Source of the DNA: Melampsora larici-populina 98AG31
Taxonomy: Eukaryota; Basidiomycota; Pucciniomycetes; Pucciniales; Melampsoraceae
Direction: 5' to 3'
Assembly (NCBI RefSeq): GCF_000204055.1
Contig: NW_006768823.1
Location: 179,064 to 243,063, forward strand
DNA length: 64,000 bases
The notes under the pieces were generated by a model. That model did not search any database and was not told the DNA's origin. It saw nothing but the letters and a program-made list of their open reading frames with translations. Of the stretch, positions 33,018-43,679 are shown in pieces; position 1 is the stretch's first letter; the number at the start of each line of letters is the position of its first letter. A program made the position numbers and the translations under genes.

Positions 33018-34370
33018 TCATTTCAACCTCCTTTCACCCAAAAAGCTGACCTGTTCGGGAAGACATTCCGATGCAACTTGCCGATCAATGGTCGGGAAAG
33101 GAAGACTTTTGATTCGACCGGGTAGCACCCAGCTCCCTGCCTCACCCTCTTCCTTCCGGCCAGTCCAGCCCTTACGAATCCAGTGCTGACCGACCCGATG
33201 GACGCCTTTCTCAGCGTCTGAGATCTTTACATAACCCTTTGTCGGACCTGGTACTTGTCCCTTCACGTAAACTACATTCAGCGCGGTGTCAATCCGAGCT
33301 ACCAGCAAGTTCCGTACTGTGATGGGCTGATTTCCCATTCGTCCAGCCATCTTCTTTCCGGGCCATACTCGACCTGGATCCTATGAGGTCATGCAATAGT
33401 GAGTGAGAAGCGAATATTATTCGATGCTCGTAGATCACAGCTTCTCACTCACCTGATGTTGACCTGTGGATCCCGCTTTTCGATGATGCTTCGTTGATCC
33501 GTGCGAGGCGTTACCTCCACTGAAACCCCATCGTTTCATCACACCCGCAAATCCTTTACCTTTCCTGTAGAAGTAAGTCATGACGTAGCCAGATATAGTT
33601 GGCAAACCAGTGAGCTCGATAAATTACCAGAAGCGCTTATATTGGGAAAATGACCCACGAATTTGCTTTGACATCGACAAATTGGCCTGGTACAAAATGG
33701 GCCGAAGATATTTCCGTACCTGGTTGACCCAAAAATATCACCACAAGCCCCGGTGAGCTCAATAATTCAGATCGAAAAACTAATGGCAATCCTAAGAGGG
33801 GCCAGTGAGGAACATGATATAGCTTACCGACTGGTACTAATGAGGTCTCATCTGTCACCTGAAATTCAGCCACTCGATGCTTAGGGTTAACTCCTGCATG
33901 CTCGAACCACTTCCTCTGCGAGCTATTTAAATTATTCCGAGTATTCCGATTTGAGCATCCAACCTGGACAGCACAGTAACTGTCTCGGGCGTGATATTTA
34001 TGACCAATCACTTGAACATCTTCGAGCTATCAATATAATCTATCCTATCAGCAAAATAGATCTTGTACTGATCCGGTAGAATCCAGAGACTTACCTCTAG
34101 CACTGTCACCGGTACACGAACTCCATCTGCGTCCCAAAAGCTTGTCATACCGCGCTTTCGAGCTATAACTCCTGTTCTTCGAATCCCGGGTGTCCATTTA
34201 GGAAGTACTAATTCCGAACTCTGTGAAGGTTCGGCGGCCGTTTCGGTTTGAGTGTTGGAATTGGCAGATGATGCCGATATCGAAAATGATCGGAAAAGAT
34301 TGAATAAAGAACTAGCGTTCGTTGGGCCCAAGGAATGCAGAGATAGACGACATCGTTGAAGGGAAGTCAT
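33018..34370 (-). CDS. Mitochondrial large-subunit ribosomal protein uL3m
   Basis: uL3m binds 23S-like rRNA near the peptidyl-transferase centre of the mitochondrial ribosome. Five exons (34370-34095, 34026-33828, 33719-33659, 33564-33453, 33380-33018) encode 336 residues. The N-terminus is Ser/Arg-rich with few acids ([13 protein letters not shown]), as expected for a mitochondrial presequence. Family motifs are [91 protein letters not shown] and [15 protein letters not shown]. The length fits the mitochondrial rather than the cytosolic protein. Saccharomyces calls its orthologue MRPL9. No near neighbour shares the strand, so it stands alone. Confidence 0.93.
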
Positions 34371-36158
34371 AGTCGAAGGTCAAGGTGAATGAGGTTTTCG
34401 ACACCAAATGGGCCAGGACTTGAATCTTTGGGATGAATGTACATGAAAAAAATCGGTACTACTGAGTATAGCCGGGTCGGGCTCGGACCACCCGCTGGCC
34501 GACTGTGATGACCGATGTATTTTACATACATATGTTACTGTACAAGTATTGCTTCACAAAATTGAGTTATGAGCTGTTGCAACAGGTGCAGCTTGTATCC
34601 ATTTGATTGATGATTTATTTTCTTTGCCCAGGAGAAAAAGTCATGGGAACCAAACAAAGCGTGTTAGCGGAGCAAAGAGTTTGATGAGAGGTTTGTATGA
34701 GTTTTTTTACTGAAAGAAGGAAAGATGTGAAATAGTACATCATGACATGCATTACTATGTACTAGATCTGAAGAGGTAAAATTTGAAGGGACATTGCCTC
34801 AATAAGAATAGATCATATATCTCCAAAGTCAAGTAGAAGGAACATGGAATTGATGAAGTCAAGAATACTTCCAAAAGTTTTTCAAAAGACCCTGATATCA
34901 TGAAGACATCACTTCCAATAAAATGCCATTCTGTGGAGGGCCATAATGATACAGGACATTTTGGCTCCATATCTTCCTGGATACTCTTGTTTGAGTACAT
35001 CCTAGATTCCCAGATCCAAGCCAACAATGATGGCCATTTACATAGTATCACTAGTCCATTTGATCTAACCAAGGATGAGAAAGAAAAGAAAAAAGGGTTG
35101 ACTGTGAAAAAAATGTACAATTTATGGCACCACTCAATGGAAGATCATGAAACAAAAAGTCTGAGCAGTAGCTGACTCTCAGGTTTTAATACTTATAGGC
35201 ATCAATAACTGAAACAGTAGTTCTGGAAAAGGGACATTCTTTTCAATGGTATTTGATAATTGATTACCTACCTTAACTAGCACAGATGTCACTTGCCTGT
35301 GTGTCATGATGAAGCCTATCTGAATCTCAAGTGCTCTCTAACAGTTCCTTCCTGGCCTCAAAGTGAGTGATGATTCCTGATCTACGCAAATAATATTTTG
35401 TCAAGCCCTATCAAGCCCCTTTGAGGATATCAGTCATGACGCTCTGCTTACTAATTTGCTCTGTCAGCTAACTTTTGCTTCAAAGCTATTTCTTATGGCA
35501 GGTCGTTTTCTGTTTCTTAGATTTCTCAAACTCTGTGTGTCTAGTAGTACAACTCTAACCCCTCAAATGTCATCATCATTCACGTCATTGCCACTTTATC
35601 ACTCACCACATAGATTCCACAACGCTCGCGGGGCAAACATGCAGATCATCTCAATGTGCCGCGAGCTAAACTGTTCTGTAATACGACCGTTATGCCGAAC
35701 CCACACGATATATAGTTTACCTCCACGGCCCTGGCCAGACACGACTGGGGCACGGTAGTCCTATTTTTTTATTGCATGGCTTGAAGTGTTGTTGCCCCAG
35801 CTCCCGGCTCCATCCCTCTATGTGGCTGGATCCGAGAAGCTGAGCTTTTGCTCCAACAGGTTTGAAGTTGCAATCACCTAGGTCACTTGTAGAGCTGTCA
35901 ATGATCTGGTATGTATCAGGTGAGATAAATGATTAGAAAGCGTAAGTTAAATCATACACCGTGACCCATTAAGTAAAACTTAGATGATATGTGAAAAGTT
36001 GAAGTGATGATGTCATCGAGTTATGGTCAGAATGGTCAACGGGTCAAGAGAGGAATTTATAAAGCAACCCATTTCATCGAGACTTGTTATCCCAATACTT
36101 CATCCATCCATCATCCCAGTTTTTGACTTCCTAAAGAACCTCTGCTCGTCTTATCATC
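34371..36158. other. Intergenic; no gene seen
   Basis: About 1.8 kb between the divergent uL3m and NRPS-like genes. ORFs up to 121 codons (34755-35175, both strands) lack motifs and codon regularity. A CT- and CATC-rich leader directly precedes the ATG at 36159. Confidence 0.4.
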
Positions 36159-38888
36159 ATGTATTCAACCACTCAATTCTCATCCTCGGATAATTATCAT
36201 AAACTCATTACACCCATTCTACCTACTTTCAAGAAACCTAACTTGGACTTGAAAACCTTTAACTCCATCTCACTTGCTGAATTCCATCCTCTCAATAATC
36301 CTAATTATCCCATTGCAATCTTGGCGGGATCTGAAACCCAATCCATGAAACAGGATGTCATCACTTGGAACGAGGTAGGGAGTGCGATGGTTGGAGTTGC
36401 CCATAAGCTACGTCACACCCTCGAGAGCTCTCCAGCTAAAGAGCCTGCAGTAATTGGTCTCATCGGGCACAAGGACCCATTGACATACTACGCCATTCTT
36501 TTGACCATCATCAGGACAGGATCCATCGTCAGTCTATCATTTTTAGCGCAAGAAAATCCTTTTTTTGCCGATCAAACTTTCACCATCTGTTTTCTGCGTT
36601 AACACTTTGCCTTGATTCTTTTGACTTAGCCTTTGCTAATCTCACCCAGGAACTCGATTGATGGAATCGTTCATCTGATCCAAGCAAGCGGCTGTAAACA
36701 TATTTATGTCGAATTTGACCCTGATGTCAAAGCCTCTGATTTCCCAAATATGTCAATTTCAGAGAAGCTCAGTCGTGATCAAATAGCGGATATAGAACGA
36801 GAATTACCAAAATCTCACTCTCTCAACCTACTTGGCTTTCCAAATGCATTCGAACTTTTCCCTCGCTTGATCAAAGGTTCTCCATATGAATTCAATCACG
36901 ACTTACCACATCAACTCGCGCAAATCCCCAAACCAAGTCAATCTGAATTTGCTCCTGTTATGATCTTACATTCTTCAGGCTCAACTGGCATACCAAAATT
37001 AATCCCTCTCAATAGAATCACTTTTCAATGTTTCTTACGCTCATCTGATTTTGGACAATTCTCTTGGACGGGAGAATTGATTTCAGCAATGGCACTTCCA
37101 CCGTACCATGCATTAGGAGTTCAAACATGTTTTAACGTTTGTCTTTCAAGTGGCCTTGTATGTGCTTTCTTTCGTCCTGAGCTTGACCAGAACAAGCGTT
37201 GCGTGGTGAGGACACCGAACCCAGTGTCGATTATGGAAGCCATGCGATTACTGGGTTGTACTCTAGTAGTCCTGAGCCCTCTCACAATCGCTGTGAGCCA
37301 ATTTTACTGTCACCTTTGGCCTGGTATATTCTTGCTCTGTGTGGTTTTGACACGTCTCGACTTATTATAGGAATACTCTAAAGAGCCAGAGAGTATCGAG
37401 TTTTTAAAAGGTGTTAAACGCATCGCTTACGGCGGCGCACCCTTATCTGTCAACATTGGGAATTTACTTCAACAGAATGGTGTCAAGATCAGTTCTTTGT
37501 ATGGCATGTGAGTCATTATTTTTGGTATTTAAGCACCTTCAAATCTTGAAGCTCATTCTCCTGGATCTAGCACCGAAGTAGGGATAGTCTCGGTTTGCCT
37601 ACCTGATCCTTGCTACGGAGCGGATTGGGAATACTTCGAGATATCGCCACAAATCAAGGCTCAACTGGAGCCACATGAGAACGGATTGTATGAGCTGGTG
37701 ATAAATGTGGGCCACATTTTACAACATTGTTATGAACATCAAAGCTTGAATTGAATGATATTTCTCGTAATCGTATAGGCTACCGACCAACATAGGTGCT
37801 CTTTGGGGTTCGAAAAAGAATTCGGACCACAAACTTATCATACATCTGATCTTTTGGAAAAACATCCAACCCGTTCTATGTATCGCCTCGTGGGTAGACT
37901 TGATGATCAGATCACTCTGTCTAATTCGGAAAAAATAAACCCGTGAGCCTCCTTGTTCCTTCAAACACTACTCGACGATTTTCTTGATGGTGGCCTTTGT
38001 CATCAGAATCCCATCAGAAACAACCATCCGATCCAATCACGCGATCAACGGTGTATTGTTATTCGGGCGTGGAAAGCCTCAAATTGGTGTCGTCATTGAA
38101 CCGCACGAGAAATATGCTGTGGACGTAAATGACCGTTCCGCCGTTGAGCGCTACATCGACTTAATCTGGTATGTCGTGCTTTCCATGCGATACTAGTGCT
38201 CGTACGAGCATACCTCCTTTACTTATGATTATTATTTTCAAAGGCCCTCAATTGAAGAAGCAAACAAGCTTGCACCTGCGCATGGTAGAATAACGCGAAA
38301 TATGATCCTTGTCATTGATCCGCGATCCAAATCAATTCCTAAGAACTCCAAAGGATTAGTGTCACGACCTAAAACTTTACAGCTTCTAGCCGAAGAAATT
38401 GAAGCGATTTATCAACAAGAGCCTGATGATGATACTGTCTCTGGATTGCGGCTCCTTGATTCTTCTGGGAAACCTTCGGAATCCTCAGTCACATTGAGTA
38501 TCAAGAGCATTATTCAAACCGTTCTCAAGCGGGAGGTCAAAGTGAATGATGACCTATTTCTCGATCAAGGCTGCGATAGGTTAGCGAATTTCTTTTTGAA
38601 CGAGATCATCATGTCAAGTCACCATGAACTCATTACATTTTTCTACTCAGTGTCCATATCACCTCTATCCGATCAAAGACTTCGCATCTGATCAAGGCCA
38701 ACACCGAGAAACAGATCAAAATTCCAACGAACGTAGTGTATCAATACCCATCAATCGAAAAAATGACCAGATGGCTCATGGGCGTCTTGTCTGAAGACGA
38801 AGGAGGTAACCATAAGAAGGGAGATGGACTTGACCCGTGTCTACAACTCAAAGCCATGATCAAAAAGTATCTACCTCTCCAAGTATAA
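36159..38888 (+). CDS. NRPS-like adenylation-carrier protein without reductase domain
   Basis: It probably activates a carboxylic or amino acid as an adenylate and loads it on a phosphopantetheine arm. Eight exons (36159-36527, 36630-37292, 37371-37507, 37571-37706, 37779-37942, 38007-38168, 38244-38579, 38651-38888) encode 734 residues. The adenylation domain shows ISPRNSIDG, the A3 motif [24 protein letters not shown] (A5), GRLDDQI and [15 protein letters not shown]. The carrier domain has [12 protein letters not shown], whose attachment serine codon is split by the last intron (AG before, T after). The protein ends at [13 protein letters not shown], where A-T-R enzymes would pass into the NAD(P)-binding reductase. 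Fungal NRPS-like and aminoadipate-reductase-like enzymes usually carry that third domain. Substrate is unknown. Confidence 0.85.
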
Positions 38889-39824
38889 AACTTCTTCGTG
38901 AAATGATCCATTGTATTTCTATCATGACATCCACCAACGTGTAAGGTGTCATTGTGTTTTCAATACATCATAAGATATTAAACTTCCTACAATCCCAAAC
39001 TTTATTGATGAGGTTTTAAGATAGCCTCTAGGTAATTTATTAAATCAATTTTTCTTGACAATTGAAGCTACATAGCGAGTCAAAAGACAGGAGGTACCCA
39101 GCCTCAAGTAAATCAGGTAGATGAACTTGCCAAATGACACCTGCAAACTTTGAAGATGTGCCCATGTGCGACCTGTGAAATTTGATAAGATTGGAGCTAT
39201 GGGTATAATTTGGCAGGGTCAAAGCAAAAAAATGCGCATTTGATTCGAAGCAAGCAATGTTCCAAGAAGAAAATGAGTGTCATAAGTCCAACATATGTTG
39301 AAGAGTCAATCAAACAGAGGATAATCTCTCCGGGAGCGCACTCTGGACAGCACTATTTGGCGCCCGGTTCTTCCGACCCGACGTCCGGTTCTCGGATAGC
39401 TAGACCGGGCAGAACTCGTTTGACGCCGATTTGAATTGAAACCGGTTTTAAACCGGGCTTGAGCCATTCTTGATCCACCGGCCTTGAACGATACATGAAT
39501 GGATTGTTATTTTCTTTCCCACATCATGAAGTTCTTTCTAGACTTATACCATACACCTAGATAACCGATAGGTTACTGATTCGACTTGAGATGTGAAGAA
39601 TATAAGATATCCAAAAATCGAGTGACAATGATTAAAATAAACAAATCAAAGTCTAAGCTAAGGATAATGACAGATATGCTTTTTTGGTTTCATTTGTTCA
39701 GTTAATTGAAGAGATAATTAGTGAAATATCTGATGATAATTAGTGTGATATCTGATGAGCTTTTGTGGCCAGGGGTCACAATGGCTGTCCAAGATGAAAC
39801 AGATAGGCAAGAACAATGTGGTGT
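38889..39824. other. Intergenic; GC-rich patch
   Basis: No gene is supported. A GC-rich patch at 39330-39460 contrasts with the AT-rich surroundings and includes the near-palindrome aaaccggttttaaaccggg. It may be a fragment of a mobile element. Confidence 0.35.
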
Positions 39825-39895
39825 GTGATCATGGTGTAGTGGTATCTGTTCTCATCTGTGATCCATGGGCCCTGGGTTCAATTCCTGGGTGTGAG
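39825..39895 (+). repeat. tRNA-like Pol III promoter sequence (possible SINE head)
   Basis: A box A match, TGGTGTAGTGG, at 39832-39842 and a perfect box B, GGTTCAATTCC, at 39875-39885 are 43 bp apart, the spacing of a tRNA gene. The order and the ttCTCat loop resemble tRNA-Glu. The acceptor stem does not pair and the anticodon stem is largely broken, so it is not a working tRNA. Together with the gene-free tail to about 40090 this fits a tRNA-derived SINE or a tRNA pseudogene. No second copy is seen in the window. Confidence 0.5.
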
Positions 39896-40095
39896 CCATA
39901 GGTGGGTGCTGGTGTGTATGGCGAGCACTCGTGCTACTGTTGACTGGTATCCAGTCTTGACAAAGAGCTCTCACACAATTTTTGATGTCAAATACATTGT
40001 TCCTGGGTGGGCAACACCTGTCAATCAAACTGTGACAGTGGGTACCAGCCATGCAACAGCTTTGAAAATTCTGTGCAACAGTGCAGTGACTTTAT

Positions 40096-40246
40096 TAAGG
40101 GTGCGTTCACTTAAGGAATTTCTGACCAGAAATCACATTCTGTAAATTTTTTAATGCAAAAATGAAACATACACCACCAAATAGACACTTTAAATTTTAC
40201 AGAATGTGATTTCTCACCAGAGATTGCTTAAGTGAACGCGCCCTAA
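40096..40246. mobile_element. MITE with TAA target duplication (family M1, copy 1)
   Basis: The element is 40099-40243 (145 bp), flanked by TAA on each side. The ends GGGTGCGTTCACTTAAG and CTTAAGTGAACGCGCCC are inverted repeats that extend inward over about 50 bp (tttctgaccagaaatcacat and its mirror). A 3-bp TAA duplication suggests the PIF/Harbinger superfamily. Related copies lie at 53236-53546. Confidence 0.85.
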
Positions 40247-43200
40247 GAATGCTTAATGCCTCACTCTGGAGCACCCATCACGGCTACTTGAGGGTCTGGA
40301 GCTTCTTCAACATGCCAACATGCTCAAATGGGCTTGAATATTGGCAAATAAGCAATCTGAGAGTTGTAAATCAGGGAATGTGCCAAAACTCCAAGCCTTG
40401 TAAATAAAACAGTTTCATTCCCAATTGTTCTTGCAATAAATCATCTTGAGTACACTCCAGATTTTATAATGTTATCATTTTGTACATGCTCCAAGTGTAT
40501 TGAACATCCCTGGGTCAACTCCACTGGTAAGACTCAAATGGGGAAATATCAAAGCCGCTCAACCAGGAACCAATATGTCCAAAATGACAATGAGCACCTT
40601 CAAGAAGAGGCCAAGCACCTCTGAAACATTCAAAGACCATCAGTGCAGACCAAACCAACACTCTCATCAGATGGTGAAAGTGACTCAAACACAAGTGAGG
40701 CCAGCAAAGGGGTGCTGTCATTTGGAGCTTATATACATCAGTGGAAACTCACTATCCATAGATTAACCTCCAAAGTTGTTGATTGTCTTTTATATCAGGT
40801 GTTGTATTTGTCTTTATTGCTTGGCTTCATCTTCATTGCAATGTTAGCGTTAAAAACTGCCGCATTGCACAAGATCACCACCTCAAGATCATCTGTGTCC
40901 AAGGACAACTTGGAACCTGAGGCTGCAGGCTGATTCTTTTGCACGTCAGGGTCAAAATCAGCATCCTCATCAGCATCCTCATCAGCATCCTCATCAGATC
41001 TCACCTTTTCATCTTCAAATTTGCCTTCCTCAAAATAATCAGCCTCCAAATCCTCCATGTCTACAGGTGCTGTCAAATCAATGTCTCAAGAGCCTTTGGA
41101 TTGAGCATCATCATCACCACCATTGGACTATTCATCAGAGGAGTCTGGGGGTGAATCAGCAGATGGGATGTGGTAAGGAGCTGATCATCAATTTCTGATG
41201 TGTGTCAAGTTCTTTTGTAGAATTCAGCCAGCATCCAGAGCGCATCCATGAGGGGGACAAGTAAACATTGATGGACCTGGAACTTTAGGGACTCTTCACA
41301 TGTGAAAAAGGTCAAATTCTTTGGAAACAGCTTTAGCTTTCTCAATCCACACAAAAAATGAACTTTGTGGCATTTTTGGATCAATAAGAAAGTCTCTTGA
41401 TGATGTGGAAAGGGAGCCTAGGATGCTTCTTGTCATTGCTGTGAGCAGCCACATCTTTCAAGAATCTTTGGTCACACTAAGGATAGTTGTTGAGGAAAGC
41501 ATGGCACGAGCCAAGACTTTGAATGTAAAAAGACATGAAGCAGGAAGTGAGAAGTGCACAATGAACAAGAAAAAATTGTCAATACCTACACATTCTTGAT
41601 CTTTTTGGTTAGTCTTTTGTTCTTGATCTGCCTTTACTTTCCCAGCTGCCTTTTGCACCTATTAGAATTGGCCAGGCAAGTAGTGATGTACACAATGGTA
41701 GTAAATCATGATTAAATGGGGCAAATTGTTGATGTACTGCATATCCATGTTGGCATTGTCAAAGGCAGAAGTAGCAGTTAGCTGGCAAAAGGCTGATATT
41801 GCACTGAATTGACAAGCACAATTGAGAAGGGAATTGGTTGCTTTGGTCAAGTCAGGTCCCCAGTATCAAAGACCCAGCTTAGCAAGGATGGCATGGATGA
41901 ACATGATGTGAATTTTCTGGAGATTGAAAAGGGAATTTGCTTCATAAGGCTTCATAAGAAATATATCCTGAAATTTCACTGAGACAATTAATTTAAAAAT
42001 GGTGAGGAGAGCTCATACTTAAGTACTTGATACATGACTGGGGAGATATACCTTCTGTATATCAACTGTTACAACTTGGAGAAGAGGATATAGGAAGAAT
42101 GATATGATGAAAAATGAAATTGAACTACAGCTGATTGGCATATGCAGTCCACATAGCTCTGGATGAAGTCTGACATATTTTGTATGTACACTGTTTCTTC
42201 AAATTAAGACCCTTCTGTTCTTTCCCAAACCTTGCACATTCCACAGAACACACTTGAGCTAGTGTCTGTATGTGATTCTGGATGCCACATCAACAAATAG
42301 TCTAATACAATGATGGAGGTGTCAACATACTTATCAAACCTCCTGACACTTATAGAATCCATCTGACAAGCTTTTTCCAAATCATTTTCTCCCAGACCTC
42401 AAGTTCCTTCAAGAACTCAGAGCCTCAAACTATGGTAAGAGTTTTCTTATATTGGGTAGTCTTGAATGTTGTGATACAGAAGGTCAAGGACTTCTGGTAT
42501 TAGAGTCTGCTACAAATTCAAGAACAAATCATCTGATGCAGTCACAATACATTGAGTTTGGAGATTGACAAAGTAGTTCTCATATCCAGGGATCTCTAAA
42601 TGTAAACACATACAATCAGACTCATGAGGAGTGCATCAATCAGGTAAGAAGAGCACATCATCTTGAGAACTGAAAAGAAAAATGTCAGAGGCTGAATTTT
42701 TCTCCAACCAGATTCATTCAGACTCACCCCAAAACTTTTTCTTGAAAGTAGGAATTCAAACTTGGGTCTTGAGACTCAAATTCCTGACAGAACACCAGAT
42801 CATGAACGGAAAAAGACTTTCAATAGTTGTACTGGTGTTCCAACACCAGAGCTTTATGTACCAGTTGAACAAACTCCAACACATCCCATGATAGCCAATC
42901 TGACATGCATCTCATATTTGACTCAGGGTTTGATATGCAAACATACCCTATTCCCTCTGCAGGCTCCAGGGGACGTCTCTGTGATACTGATTTGTGGGGC
43001 TTATGTTAGGTAGATCTTGCCCCCATGCTTGATGCTAGAACTAGCAATGCATGGAATCATCTTACAATCAACTCTTATCCAGTCCCCTTGGCATTGTATG
43101 TCAGATGTCTATAAATCCCAGCTGATTCCACTCAAATAAGAACCTACCAGCATATAAGCAGTCTTCAGGAAATAAATCTCAGCCTTCCATTTGATTGAAT

Positions 43201-43353
43201 GATAGAAAGCACATCACACTCATTTATAATGTCAGGTAGGTAAAATGAGACCTCTTTTGATTAAGATTGCAAGAAGTTGAATTAACATTTTTCTTAATCA
43301 ATCTCTCACCACACACACCTCTCTCTACTGATCAAAGCACTATCATCACCATA
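40247..43353. other. Gene-poor interval with possible degenerate ORFs
   Basis: Three kilobases without a confident gene. On the minus strand, 41076-40795 is an acidic frame containing repeated Asp-Glu-Asp-Ala, caused by a 12-bp tandem repeat (tcagcatcctca, about three copies at 40958-40993). 41850-41662 is a frame with AISAFCQLTATSAFDNANMD that reads like protein but ends abruptly. These could be pieces of a decayed mobile-element gene on the minus strand. I do not recognise a family and could not join them. Confidence 0.35.
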
Positions 43354-43397
43354 CAGTTGACTTTGTCAAAACCAATACTCAAAAAAATGGAGGTAAA
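43354..43397 (-). mobile_element. Left terminus of a pogo-like DNA transposon (cut by chromovirus 2)
   Basis: The bases CAGTTGACTTTGTCAAAACC start just after a TA (43352-43353). They are matched in inverted orientation by GGTTTTGAACAAGTCAACTG, which ends at 51437 just before TA. Termini starting CAGT with a TA duplication are typical of pogo/Tigger elements. Only 44 bp of this end remain before the chromovirus LTR. Confidence 0.75.
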
Positions 43398-43593
43398 TGT
43401 TAGGACTGCTCTCGGGGTTTGGTTCTGACGGAGGGTTAAGGAGTCTTCCGTATATCTATCCTAGTAATGCAAATTGTCGGATGAAGAAGAAAGAGAGGCT
43501 CTCGCCGTACAACGTGGACTACACTATGAGGTATCTGTGATATGTAGCATCGGGCCTTTCACATCCTGTTACATGCTGTATAGGATCATAACA
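43398..43593 (-). repeat. 3' LTR of chromovirus 2
   Basis: This 196-bp LTR reads TGTTAGGA...ATAACA on the plus strand. It differs from the other LTR (49210-49405) at one position that I can see (ctcgggg against cttgggg). GTAAA at 43393-43397 matches GTAAA at 49406-49410, a perfect 5-bp target duplication. Confidence 0.96.
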
Positions 43594-43597
43594 GTAT

Positions 43598-43607
43598 CCC
43601 CCCTTTT
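43598..43607 (-). promoter_or_regulatory. Polypurine tract of chromovirus 2
   Basis: Read on the minus strand this is aaaagggggg, four bases before the 3' LTR. It corresponds to the tract of chromovirus 1. Confidence 0.8.
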
Positions 43608-43679
43608 ACGCCCAAACTCCCTCTTGCGAGTTCTGCGTCCTTTCCATGGGTAGCATTAAAAAACCCAGTGGGAAAAAGC

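Noticed and set aside
39825..39895. Functional tRNA-Glu gene
   Set aside because: Internal promoter boxes are present, but the acceptor and anticodon stems do not pair, so it is not called a tRNA.
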